A DNA stretch of 40,802 bases. It comes from Methylocystis sp. Lineage in GTDB: Bacteria; Pseudomonadota; Alphaproteobacteria; Rhizobiales; Beijerinckiaceae. The position numbers and the translations under genes are program-made. The stretch covers positions 1 through 40,802 of the forward strand of contig JACOUB010000011.1 in NCBI GenBank assembly GCA_016178015.1, in the 5' to 3' direction. Under the pieces are notes generated by a model that saw only the letters and a program-made list of their open reading frames with translations, was not told the origin of the DNA and ran no database searches. Positions 17,023 through 24,824 of the stretch are shown one piece after another; the first letter of the stretch is position 1, and each line of letters begins with the position of its first letter.

Positions 17023-17385
17023 CTACTGGAAGCGCCAGGCGCTGGCGGAACACCTTCCGCTCCAGACGAACTGCGATCCAAAATCCTGCGGATCGTCATC
17101 GAAAAACATCGGGCCATCCTCTAAGGCGCCCTCGACGACCTGACGCAACCCATCGAGAAGCGGCTGATCGGCGCCGGCGATCTTTCGCTGTAAAATCGCC
17201 CGCGTCTCTTCATTGGCGCGCAACGCGAAGTCGCGCATGACACTGGCCACGAACCGGCCCGCGTTCAATCCCCGCTCATGCGCCGCCGCACGAACCCGCT
17301 CGGCAAAATGCCCCCCGATGCACGCGACCGCCGCCTGGGCGACCTTATCATTCGAGCACGAATGGATCATGTCCGCGATCAGCAT
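17023..17385 (-). CDS. small conserved-looking protein of unknown function
   Basis: Open frame of 120 residues starting at the ATG at 17385, preceded by a strong ribosome site (GGGAGG, five to six bases away), which argues it is real. I do not recognise the family. It is soluble and mostly helical in appearance, without signal peptide or membrane segment. The N-terminal half contains AQAAVACIGGHFAERVRAAA and GRFVASVMRDFALRANEETR. The C-terminal part is acidic (EDGPMFFDDDPQDFGSQFVW). It is monocistronic: a hairpin follows it and 573 bp without a confident gene precede it. Confidence 0.65.
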   Translation of the reverse strand: MLIADMIHSCSNDKVAQAAVACIGGHFAERVRAAAHERGLNAGRFVASVMRDFALRANEETRAILQRKIAGADQPLLDGLRQVVEGALEDGPMFFDDDPQDFGSQFVWSGRCSASAWRFQ

Positions 17386-17958
17386 GAAATCCTCCCTTCG
17401 GCCTTTATGAATTGACCTGGACCCGGCGATCTTCCCTTTTTTTATTTTTTTGCCTTGATTTGCGTGTCGTCGCCTTGGACGCCGCATTCACTCGTTTACC
17501 GCATTGGCCAAGACCGGCTTTCTTGCTCGAAGCCTAATTGAATTCAATAATCAATACTACATGCTAAATGCTTATTGTTGCACCAGAATGACGAGACTCT
17601 ACTGCAGATACAAATGCAAATAGCGCCACAAAAAGGCGTGACCGTGGCAATATCAATTCATCGTTTAGCCGCATCGCACACCACCACTCTTTATCCTCCC
17701 GACGCCCAGCGCATCCTGGAAATGGCTATCTCGAACACGCCGCCGCCGCGTGGCGCGGCGCCATACAATTTCGCGGTGCATTATGATTTTTGTTTTGCTT
17801 GCGCCTTGGTAAGCCAACGCATGAGGGGAAAAAAAGTTTCATCCGAAAACCGGAGACTCTCGGCGCGGGCTTGACGATCGCCGTTGCGAACCCGAGTTAT
17901 GATTTCGTCGCGGGCGCGCGCGCCTGATGCCCGTTTGTGGTTTTGAATGGAGGGTCGC
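17386..17958. other. 573-bp intergenic region, partly AT-rich, no confident gene
   Basis: Includes T-rich runs at about 17438-17458 and an AT-rich stretch around 17535-17600 with an inverted CAATAA/TTATTG pair (17545-17550 and 17572-17577), unlike the GC-rich surroundings. An open plus-strand frame (17575-17874, possible ATG at 17614) has no ribosome site and no recognisable homology. Possibly promoter DNA for both flanking genes, or a remnant of acquired DNA. Confidence 0.5.
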
Positions 17959-18279
17959 ATGGAACGACGCACATTTCTGACATTGATGTTCGCGGGGGCA
18001 GGAGCATCCATGCTCGCCACATTCGCCTCGCCGAGCAAGGCTTTGACGCGTCTCGCGCCAATTGAGCCGATAGACGATACGCCGACATTGAAGCCCGAAG
18101 CCGCCATTGCAACGCCCGAAGATATGGAAACGGCAAAAATCGAAAAGATCCAGTACTGGTATTGGCGGCGTCGGCGGCGGTGGGGCTGGCGGCGTCGACG
18201 CTGGTGGGGATGGCGACGGCGCCGCTGGGGGTGGCGGCGTCGACGTTGGGGGTGGCGCCGCCGCCGCTATTGGTATTAG
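17959..18279 (+). CDS. Tat-signal protein with Arg/Trp-repeat C-terminal tail
   Basis: Small protein of 106 residues. The N-terminus is a twin-arginine signal (MERRTFLTLMFAGAGASML, then a likely cut near SPSKA), so it should be exported folded by the Tat system. A short acidic linker (about residues 35-62) ends in EKIQ. The last ~41 residues are low complexity, made of WGWRRRR-type repeats framed by YWYW and YWY, with 21 Arg and 12 Trp. I recall similar 'Tat signal plus Arg/Trp or Arg/Tyr tail' proteins in Rhizobiales, without known function. The ATG at 17959 has GGAGGG four bases upstream; an ATG at 17947 overlaps that ribosome site and is less likely. Confidence 0.75.
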   Translation: MERRTFLTLMFAGAGASMLATFASPSKALTRLAPIEPIDDTPTLKPEAAIATPEDMETAKIEKIQYWYWRRRRRWGWRRRRWWGWRRRRWGWRRRRWGWRRRRYWY

Positions 18280-18315
18280 CGCCGGCTTATTGTTGGTGAC
18301 CATCTAACGCGATAG

Positions 18316-18341
18316 GGAGCCGGGGAGGTTGTCTCGGCTCC
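18316..18341 (+). terminator. candidate hairpin after the Arg/Trp-tail gene
   Basis: GGAGCCG (18316-18322) and CGGCTCC (18335-18341) form a 7-bp stem with a 12-base loop in the gap between this gene and the convergent glyoxalase gene. A clear T-tract is missing on either strand. Confidence 0.35.
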
Positions 18342-18361
18342 TTAGCGTGGGGGCATGGCTC

Positions 18362-18802
18362 TCACCACACCCCGGCGTTGGGCATGGAAAGCCATGGCTC
18401 TTTGGGGGGCAGCGGCGCGCCCTTCTGCAAGAGTTCGATGGAGATGTTGTCGGGCGACCGGATGAAGGCCATGTAACCGTCGCGCGGCGGACGATTGATG
18501 GTTACGCCGCGGGCCTGCAAGCGCGCGCACAACTCATAGATATTGTCGACGGCGAAAGCCAAATGACCGAAATTGCGGCCCCCGGCATATTGCTTCTCGT
18601 CCCAATTGAAGGTCAGTTCGATCAACGGCGCCTTGTTGGCGCGCGCGGCGTGCTCGTCGCCGGGCGCCGCGAGATAGACCAGCGTATAGCGCCCTTGTTC
18701 ATTGCTGGAGCGGCGGACCTCGACGAGACCCAATTTGCCGCAGAAAAAGTCCAGCGAGCGATCGAGATCGCCCACCCGGATCATCGTATGGAGATATTGC
18801 AT
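18362..18802 (-). CDS. gloA: lactoylglutathione lyase (glyoxalase I)
   Basis: Isomerises the methylglyoxal-glutathione hemithioacetal to S-lactoylglutathione in the cytoplasm. The 146-residue vicinal-oxygen-chelate protein has the four expected metal ligands: H5 (YLHTMIRV), E62 (LIELTFNW), H80 (FGHLAFAV) and E123 (SIELLQ). It also has the GRNFGHLAF and DPDN-like SPDN signatures of GloA, and a short Pro-rich C-terminal tail. It is divergent from the CDF transporter gene, with a 16-bp palindrome in the shared upstream region. Confidence 0.93.
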   Translation of the reverse strand: MQYLHTMIRVGDLDRSLDFFCGKLGLVEVRRSSNEQGRYTLVYLAAPGDEHAARANKAPLIELTFNWDEKQYAGGRNFGHLAFAVDNIYELCARLQARGVTINRPPRDGYMAFIRSPDNISIELLQKGAPLPPKEPWLSMPNAGVW

Positions 18803-18853
18803 TTTGCCGCCTCTTCGATGAACTCCTGCAATCGCAACGCCGATTCACGCCCA

Positions 18854-18869
18854 AAGTTCGCGCGAACTT
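18854..18869. promoter_or_regulatory. perfect 16-bp palindrome in the gloA/CDF divergent region
   Basis: AAGTTCGCGCGAACTT, 52 bp before the gloA start and about 72 bp before the first possible start of the CDF gene. The shape fits a dimeric repressor site serving both genes. No regulator gene lies next to it, so the binding protein is unknown. Confidence 0.45.
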
Positions 18870-18940
18870 GCGCATTTGCGCCAGCAGCATGGTCTTGCTA
18901 ATCCCGTCTGTCTCTCGAACGCCCACTCACCGCAACGCCC

Positions 18941-20341
18941 ATGCACGCCAACGGCAGCCTCGACCAGGACGCCTCGATGCGCAAGAGCGCCGCCGCCAAG
19001 GCGTCGATCGCGGCGAGCGCGACGCTCACGCTCGCCAAGCTCGTTGCGGGTCTGTGGTCTGGTTCGCTGGCGCTGATCTCGGAGTCCGGTCACGCCGCCG
19101 TTGACACCTGCGCCACGTTGCTCACCTTTTTGGCGGTGCGCGAGGCCGTCAAACCAGCCGATGCGGAACATCATTACGGCCACGGCAAGTTCGAATCGCT
19201 TGCCGCGCTCATCGAAACAGGCTTGCTCTTCGGCCTCGCGCTGATCGTCGTCGGCGAAGCGGCGCGGCGGCTCGGCGAACCCCATGTCGAGATCGACGCC
19301 GGCTGGCCGGCGTTTGCGGTGCTCGGCCTGTCGATCGGCATCGACTTCGTGCGTTCGCGCAAACTCGCGGCCATCGCCCGCGAAACGGGAAGCGAGGCGC
19401 TTGCCGCCGACGCCCTGCATTTTTCCAGCGATCTGGTGTCCTCGGCGCTGGTCATGATCGGCTTGGCGGCGACGAGAGCCGGTTTTACGCGCGGCGACGC
19501 GATTGCAGCCTTCGGCGTGGCCGCTTTCATCGCCATCGCCGGTTTCAGATTGGGCCAGCGCACCATCAAGACATTGCTCGACGCCGCCCCGCGAGAACTC
19601 GTTCCGCGCCTCACGCGGATCATCACTGAGGCGCCCGGCGTCATCTCGATCGAAAGCTTGCGGCTGCGCACGGTCGGCCATCAGGTGATCGGCGAGGCCG
19701 CCATCGGCGTCTCGAGAACGCTGCCGCTGGAACAGGCGGCGCGCATCGAGGATGCGGTTGCAGCGGCGATCCTGGCGGAGATTCCGCAGGCGCAAATCAC
19801 GCTTACCGCCAATCCACGCGCTCTCGACGACGAAACCGTGCTGGAGCGAATTCTTCTTGTCGCCGCTCGCCGGCGCCTGCCGGTTCACCATATCGTCGCG
19901 CAACAGATTGGCGGCCGCTTGTCGATCAGCCTCGACCTCGAGGTCGACGGCGGCATGCCGCATGGGCGTGCGCATGCGATTGCCAGCGGTTTCGAAGGCG
20001 CGATGCGCGACGAATTCGGCTCCACGGTCGAGATCGAAACCCACATCGAACCGCTTGAGCCGCATCTTCTAGCAGGCCGCGACGCCGACAGCGCGACCAT
20101 GCGCGAGATCGAAGAGTCATTGATCCGACATTCGGCGCATCTGGGCAAGGCGACGGACATTCACAGCGTTCGCGTGCGCGAGACCAGCGACGGCCTGGTC
20201 GTCAACTATCATTGCTGCGTCGATCCAACGCTTTCGGTCGATGCAGCGCACGCGGCGGTCGACGAGATCGAACGCCACGTGCGCGTGGAATTCCCGGTTA
20301 TTCTGCGGATCGCCGGCCACGCCGAGGCGCGCGATCATTGA
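18941..20341 (+). CDS. cation diffusion facilitator transporter with extended C-terminus
   Basis: CDF-family exporter of divalent metal (Zn2+, Fe2+ or Co2+) against proton flow across the inner membrane. The transport domain has the intramembrane site as H51-x3-D55 (SGHAAVD) and H160-x3-D164 (LHFSSD) and the loop site HHYGHGKFE (77-85). HxxxD rather than DxxxD suggests zinc preference (inference). At 466 residues it is ~150 longer than usual: after the first cytosolic ferredoxin-like dimerisation domain (about 215-300) come two more segments of similar pattern (about 305-385 and 395-460). The ATG at 18941 lacks a ribosome site; the ATG at 18977, with AGGA upstream, could be the real start. 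Confidence 0.88.
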   Translation: MHANGSLDQDASMRKSAAAKASIAASATLTLAKLVAGLWSGSLALISESGHAAVDTCATLLTFLAVREAVKPADAEHHYGHGKFESLAALIETGLLFGLALIVVGEAARRLGEPHVEIDAGWPAFAVLGLSIGIDFVRSRKLAAIARETGSEALAADALHFSSDLVSSALVMIGLAATRAGFTRGDAIAAFGVAAFIAIAGFRLGQRTIKTLLDAAPRELVPRLTRIITEAPGVISIESLRLRTVGHQVIGEAAIGVSRTLPLEQAARIEDAVAAAILAEIPQAQITLTANPRALDDETVLERILLVAARRRLPVHHIVAQQIGGRLSISLDLEVDGGMPHGRAHAIASGFEGAMRDEFGSTVEIETHIEPLEPHLLAGRDADSATMREIEESLIRHSAHLGKATDIHSVRVRETSDGLVVNYHCCVDPTLSVDAAHAAVDEIERHVRVEFPVILRIAGHAEARDH

Positions 20342-20407
20342 ACACGTGTGACAGCTCCGAGCGACTCGTGTTATACTGACGTTGGTCAAAACATTGACCC
20401 ATCAGCG

Positions 20408-20550
20408 CGTCCTGGCCGGGCTTGTCCCGGCCATCCACGCCGGGATGTGACAGAAAATCTTCAAAGGGACGCGGAAATGTTCCGCCTCTCGTTCAGAAAG
20501 CGTCGCGGTTTATCGGCGTGGATGCCCGCGACAAGCGCGGGCATGACGGG
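20408..20550. repeat. inverted palindromic repeat pair with CTTGT loop hairpins
   Basis: Two inverted units (20408-20442 and 20514-20550) share flanks (CGTCNTG and ATCCACGCCG) around hairpins GGCCGGG-CTTGT-CCCGGCC and, read on the other strand, GCCCGCG-CTTGT-CGCGGGC. The stem sequences differ but both remain fully paired. This REP/BIME-like element fills most of the 248 bp between the CDF gene and xseB. Confidence 0.8.
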
Positions 20551-20589
20551 TAAAGCTATCGATGCGCTCCCAAGCCTAAAGAAGCCCCA

Positions 20590-20838
20590 GTGACCGACAA
20601 ACATGCCGATATCGCCGCCCTCCCTTTCGAGAAAGCCATGCAGGAGCTCGAGGAGATCGTCGGCAAGCTCGAGAAGGCGAACGTGTCGCTTGACGAGTCG
20701 GTGCAGCTCTATGAGCGCGGCGAGGCCTTGAAAAGGCGCTGCGACGCGCTTCTGCGCGAAGCCGAGGCGCGCATCGAGAAGATCACGCTCGGCGCGGATG
20801 GGGCGCCGACAGGCGCGAGCCCGCTCGACGTGGAGTGA
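20590..20838 (+). CDS. xseB: exodeoxyribonuclease VII small subunit
   Basis: Small subunit of ExoVII, several copies of which wrap around XseA to make the single-strand DNA exonuclease. The 82-residue helical-hairpin protein matches the family pattern: LPFEKAMQELEEIVGKLE, then SLDESVQLYERGEALKRRCDALL, then AEARIEKIT. The start is the GTG at 20590, with an AAGAAG upstream. xseA is not in the window. Repeats lie on both sides (20408-20550 and 20848-20906), so the gene stands alone. Confidence 0.93.
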   Translation: MTDKHADIAALPFEKAMQELEEIVGKLEKANVSLDESVQLYERGEALKRRCDALLREAEARIEKITLGADGAPTGASPLDVE

Positions 20839-20847
20839 TGGACCCAT

Positions 20848-20906
20848 GCGAGCCTGAAGGCTCGCGGTCCGAGGAACGTCATTGGACCGCGAGCCTTCAG
20901 GCTCGC
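20848..20906. repeat. GCGAGCC-family inverted palindromic repeat, copy 2
   Basis: GCGAGCCTGAAGGCTCGC plus GGTCC, a 13-bp spacer, then GGACC plus GCGAGCCTTCAGGCTCGC. The unit order is opposite to copy 1. It lies between the convergent xseB and ugd stops. Confidence 0.85.
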
Positions 20907-20916
20907 AGAACAAATT

Positions 20917-22221
20917 TTACTCCCTGCCGACGCTCACATAGGCAAAGCCGCGCTTGCGCATGTCGGCGGGGCGATAGACGTTGCGCAGATCGACGACGAC
21001 CGGCGCGCGCATCGACCCCTTGATGCGCTCGAGGTCCAGCGCACGAAAGACGTCCCATTCGGTGACGATGACCAGCGCGTCGGCGCCAGCGGCGCAGTCA
21101 TAGGCGTTTTCGGCGAACGTGACTTCCGGCATCAAGCTACGCGCCTGCGCCATGCTTTCCGGATCATAGGCGTGGACATCCGCGCCGTCGCCGGCGAGCG
21201 AGGCGACGATGGCGAGCGAGGGCGCGTCGCGCATGTCGTCGGTATTGGGTTTGAAGGCGAGGCCCAAGAGCCCGATCTTCTTGCCGCGCACTGCGCCGCC
21301 GCACGCCGCGATGACCTTGCGCGCCATGGCGCGCTTCCTCGCGTCGTTGACCGCCACTACGGTCTCCACGATGCGCAAGGGCGAGCTGTGGTCTTGTCCG
21401 ATCTTGATGAGAGCGAGCGTGTCTTTGGGAAAACATGAGCCGCCATAGCCTGGTCCGACGTGCAGGAACTTGCCGCCGATGCGCTTGTCGAGGCCGATGC
21501 CGCGCGCCACATCCTGCACGTCGGCGCCGACCTTTTCGCACAGATCCGCGACTTCGTTGATGAAGGTGATTTTGGTGGCGAGAAAAGCGTTGGCCGCGTA
21601 TTTGGTGAGTTCCGAGGTGCGCCGCGAGGTAAACAGCAGCGGCGGCTGATTGAGATTGAGCGGCCGGTAGATTTCGCTCATCACGTCACGGGCGCGGGGA
21701 TCGTCCGTGCCGATGACGACGCGATCGGGGCGCTTGAAATCCTCGATCGCCGCGCCTTCGCGCAGGAATTCCGGGTTCGAAACGACGGCGAAATCGGCGT
21801 CGGGACGCAATTCGCGGATGATGCGCTCGACTTCGTCGCCGGCGCCGACGGGGACCGTCGATTTGTTGATGACGACCGTGAAGCCTTCAAGACAAGCAGC
21901 GATTTTTTGCGCGCCGGCATAAACGAACGAGAGGTCCGCAAAACCGTCGCCGCGCCGCGAAGGGGTGCCGACCGCGATGAACACCGCGTCCGCGCCGGGC
22001 ACGCTGGCTTCGAGCGCGGTCGTGAAGGCGAGCCGCTTCTCACGCACATTGGCCGCCACCAATTCATCGAGACCAGGCTCGAAAATCGGCATTTCGCCGC
22101 GGACGAGTCGCGCGATCTTGCCTTCGTCGGTGTCGACGCACGTGACGATATGGCCGAAATCGGCAAAACACGCGCCCGACACGAGCCCGACATAGCCGGC
22201 GCCGATCATGGTGATGTTCAT
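20917..22221 (-). CDS. ugd: UDP-glucose 6-dehydrogenase
   Basis: Oxidises UDP-glucose to UDP-glucuronate with two NAD+, for acidic polysaccharides. The 434-residue protein has an N-terminal NAD-binding motif (MIGAGYVGLVSGACFA), the substrate segment NPEFLREG (149-156), the central helical domain with the catalytic Lys in ELTKYAANAFLATKITF, and the catalytic C263 in GGSCFPKDT. The C-terminal Rossmann-like domain carries GLAFKPNTDDMRDAPS. The ATG at 22221 starts exactly at the Rossmann fold; the frame is open to 22269 without an SD. Confidence 0.95.
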   Translation of the reverse strand: MNITMIGAGYVGLVSGACFADFGHIVTCVDTDEGKIARLVRGEMPIFEPGLDELVAANVREKRLAFTTALEASVPGADAVFIAVGTPSRRGDGFADLSFVYAGAQKIAACLEGFTVVINKSTVPVGAGDEVERIIRELRPDADFAVVSNPEFLREGAAIEDFKRPDRVVIGTDDPRARDVMSEIYRPLNLNQPPLLFTSRRTSELTKYAANAFLATKITFINEVADLCEKVGADVQDVARGIGLDKRIGGKFLHVGPGYGGSCFPKDTLALIKIGQDHSSPLRIVETVVAVNDARKRAMARKVIAACGGAVRGKKIGLLGLAFKPNTDDMRDAPSLAIVASLAGDGADVHAYDPESMAQARSLMPEVTFAENAYDCAAGADALVIVTEWDVFRALDLERIKGSMRAPVVVDLRNVYRPADMRKRGFAYVSVGRE

Positions 22222-22310
22222 CGTGTGGTCTTTCTGTTGACTGCTCGAAAACCCAGTGGGTTGCTTCAACTAAAATGACAGGGGAGCCATTCCTTGGAAT
22301 TGCGGCCAGT

Positions 22311-22372
22311 GCGAGCCTGAAGGCTCGCGGTCCTGGTCCTGCGTCACTTGGACCGCGAGCCTTCAGGCTCGC
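22311..22372. repeat. GCGAGCC-family inverted palindromic repeat, copy 3
   Basis: Same unit order as copy 2 (GCGAGCCTGAAGGCTCGC with GGTCC, 16-17 bp spacer, GGACC with GCGAGCCTTCAGGCTCGC). It lies between the maeB stop and the ugd start, two genes on the same strand. Confidence 0.85.
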
Positions 22373-22400
22373 AAATCGCAATCCCAAATGTCCGTTGCAT

Positions 22401-24683
22401 TCAGCCGCCGACGCCGAAGGCCGCCAGCGCCGCCATATTGACGATTTCCGCGTCGGTGGCGCCGAGCTGAACGATCTGGATCGCCTTGTCGAGACCGACG
22501 ATGAGCGGGCCGAGCACCGTCGCGCCGCCCAGTTCCTGCACCATCTTGGTGGAAATCGAGGCGGAGTGAAACGCCGGCATGACCAGCACATTGGCCGTGT
22601 CTTTCAAGCGGCAGAACGGATAAGCCAGCATCAACTGCTTGTTGAGCGCGATGTCGGCCCCCATCTCGCCCTCATATTCGAAATCGACGCGCCTTGAGTC
22701 GAGAACGCGCACCGCCTCGTGGACGCGCGCCGTCCGCTCGCCCGGCGGATGGCCGAAGGTCGAGAACGCGAGCATGGCGACGCGCGGCTCGAGTCCGAGG
22801 CGCCGCGCGACGCCGGCGGCCTCGATGGCGATGTCGGCCAGCTCCTGCGAATTCGGCAATTCGGTGATGGCGGTATCGGCGACGACCACCGGCTGCCCGC
22901 GCCCCAACACCAGCGAGGCGCCCATGAGCCGATGGCCGGGCTTCTCGTCGATGACCCGGCGCACATCCTCGAGCGCATTGGTAAAATTGCGGGTGACGCC
23001 CGTCACCATGGCGTCGGCGTCGCCTTGCGCGACCATGGCGGCGGCGAAATGGTTGCGATCTTGATTGATGAGGCGCTGACAGTCGCGGAACAAATAGCCC
23101 TTGCGCTGCAACCGCTCGAACAGGAATTGCGCGTAAACGGCGTTGCGCGACGACAGCCGCGCGTTGTGAATTTCGATCTGATCGCTCATTTCGAGACCGG
23201 CGTCCGCCGCCATCGCCACGACACGTTCCTCGCGCCCGACCAGCACCGCGCGGCCGAGCCCCTGGGCGACAAACGACAGCGCGGCGCGGATCACCTGCTC
23301 TTCTTCGCCCTCGGCGAAGACCACGCGTTTCGGATAGCGACGCACGCGTTCGAAAATCGTCTGCAAGGCGCCGGCGACCGGATCGCGGCGGGCCGACAAG
23401 CGCGCGCGATAGCCCTTCATATCGACGATGGGCCGGCGCGCCACGCCCGAATCCATCGCGGCTTTGGCCACGGCCGGCGGAATCACCGAAATGAGCCGCG
23501 GATCGAACGGCGCGGGAATAAGATAGTCGCGGCCAAAGCGCGGACGCATTCCCTGATAGGCGTTGGCCACTTCGTCGGGAACGTCCTCACGCGCGAGCTC
23601 GGCGAGCGCTTTCGCCGCCGCGATCTTCATCTCCATGTTGATCGTCTTGGCGTGAACGTCCAGCGCGCCCCGAAAGATATAGGGAAAGCCAAGCACATTG
23701 TTGATCTGGTTGGGATAGTCGGAGCGTCCCGTGGCGATGATAACGTCGGGGCGCACCGCCCTCGCTTCTTCCGGGGTGATTTCCGGATCGGGATTGGCCA
23801 TGGCGAAGATGATTGGATTTTTCGCCATGGTTTTCAGCGCCGCCGGCCGCAGCGCGTTCTTCACTGAAAGACCGTAGAAGATATCCGCCCCTTTGAGCGC
23901 ATCGGCGAGCGTTCGCGCCTTGGTGTCGATGGCGTGCGCGCTCTTCCACTGGTTCATCCCCTCAGCGCGGCCGCGATAGACGACGCCCTTGGTGTCCACG
24001 AGCGTCACATTCTGCGGCGAAAACCCCAAGGCTTTGGCCAGATCGAGACAGGCGATGCCGGCAGCGCCGGCGCCGTTGCAGACGAGCTTGGCGGTTTCGA
24101 TGTCGCGGCCGGTCAGCTTCAACGCATTGATGAGCCCGGCCGCCGAAATGATGGCGGTTCCATGCTGGTCGTCGTGGAACACCGGAATGTCCATCAGTTG
24201 CCGCAAGCGCTCCTCGATCATGAAGCATTCCGGCGCCTTGATGTCCTCGAGGTTAACGCCGCCGAACGAGGGTCCCAAGAACTTCACCGCATTGATGAAT
24301 TCCTCCACGTCCTGGGTATCGACTTCCAGGTCGATGGCGTCGACGTCCGCGAAGCGCTTGAACAGAACCGCCTTGCCTTCCATCACCGGCTTCGCCGCCA
24401 ACGCGCCGAGATTGCCGAGCCCTAAGATCGCGGTGCCATTGGTGATCACGGCGACCAGATTGCCCTTCACCGTGTAGTCGTAGGCGAGCGAGGGGTCGTC
24501 GACGATGGCCTGCACCGGCGCGGCGACGCCTGGAGAATAAGCCAGCGACAAATCGCGTTGCGTGGCCATGGGCTTGGTGGCGACGATGGCGAGCTTGCCG
24601 GGCCGCCCCCGCGAATGGAACAGCAACGCCTCCTTGTCGGTGAAAACCGGCCGCTCCTGCTTTGGAGGCACTTTAACCATCAT
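22401..24683 (-). CDS. maeB: NADP-dependent malic enzyme with phosphotransacetylase-like domain
   Basis: Decarboxylates malate to pyruvate with NADP+. The 760-residue protein is the two-domain MaeB form. The malic enzyme part (about residues 1-430) has [28 protein letters not shown], the metal-binding [13 protein letters not shown] and the nucleotide-binding GAGAAGIA. The C-terminal part (about 440-760) is phosphotransacetylase-like ([33 protein letters not shown]) and in known MaeB proteins senses acetyl-CoA. Two adjacent ATGs (24683, 24680) follow GGCGGAC; the first is used here. The gene is divergent from mutS, an arrangement I recall from Rhizobiales. Confidence 0.94.
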   Translation of the reverse strand: MMVKVPPKQERPVFTDKEALLFHSRGRPGKLAIVATKPMATQRDLSLAYSPGVAAPVQAIVDDPSLAYDYTVKGNLVAVITNGTAILGLGNLGALAAKPVMEGKAVLFKRFADVDAIDLEVDTQDVEEFINAVKFLGPSFGGVNLEDIKAPECFMIEERLRQLMDIPVFHDDQHGTAIISAAGLINALKLTGRDIETAKLVCNGAGAAGIACLDLAKALGFSPQNVTLVDTKGVVYRGRAEGMNQWKSAHAIDTKARTLADALKGADIFYGLSVKNALRPAALKTMAKNPIIFAMANPDPEITPEEARAVRPDVIIATGRSDYPNQINNVLGFPYIFRGALDVHAKTINMEMKIAAAKALAELAREDVPDEVANAYQGMRPRFGRDYLIPAPFDPRLISVIPPAVAKAAMDSGVARRPIVDMKGYRARLSARRDPVAGALQTIFERVRRYPKRVVFAEGEEEQVIRAALSFVAQGLGRAVLVGREERVVAMAADAGLEMSDQIEIHNARLSSRNAVYAQFLFERLQRKGYLFRDCQRLINQDRNHFAAAMVAQGDADAMVTGVTRNFTNALEDVRRVIDEKPGHRLMGASLVLGRGQPVVVADTAITELPNSQELADIAIEAAGVARRLGLEPRVAMLAFSTFGHPPGERTARVHEAVRVLDSRRVDFEYEGEMGADIALNKQLMLAYPFCRLKDTANVLVMPAFHSASISTKMVQELGGATVLGPLIVGLDKAIQIVQLGATDAEIVNMAALAAFGVGG

Positions 24684-24746
24684 TGTCCGCCGTCTTTCGT
24701 TGCGCCGCCTGCTGCGGCGCAGCAACCTTATTCACAGCCCACGCGC

Positions 24747-24775
24747 TTGCACAAGCCCGCTCGACTCCGGATAAG
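24747..24775 (+). promoter_or_regulatory. candidate promoter of mutS
   Basis: TTGCAC (24747-24752), a 17-bp spacer and GATAAG (24770-24775), giving a leader of about 43 bases before the ATG at 24825. Each hexamer has about four consensus matches. Pattern-based only. Confidence 0.35.
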
Positions 24776-24824
24776 GCGACCCGCCCCATGGCGATCCTCG
24801 GCAAACCTTGTTAGCCTGCCGGCC

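Noticed and set aside
17575-17874. Open frame of 99 codons in the long intergenic stretch
   Set aside because: Start would be TTG or an ATG at 17614 without a ribosome site, and no homology is recognised. Mentioned under the intergenic region only.
18107-18307. Gly/Val-rich overlapping frame and a Pro-rich antisense frame across the Arg/Trp repeat
   Set aside because: They follow mechanically from the simple GC-rich repeat in other frames; the frame with Tat signal and ribosome site is the better one.
18699-18926. Small minus-strand frame covering the gloA upstream region
   Set aside because: It overlaps gloA in another frame, has no ribosome site, and lies in the divergent control region.
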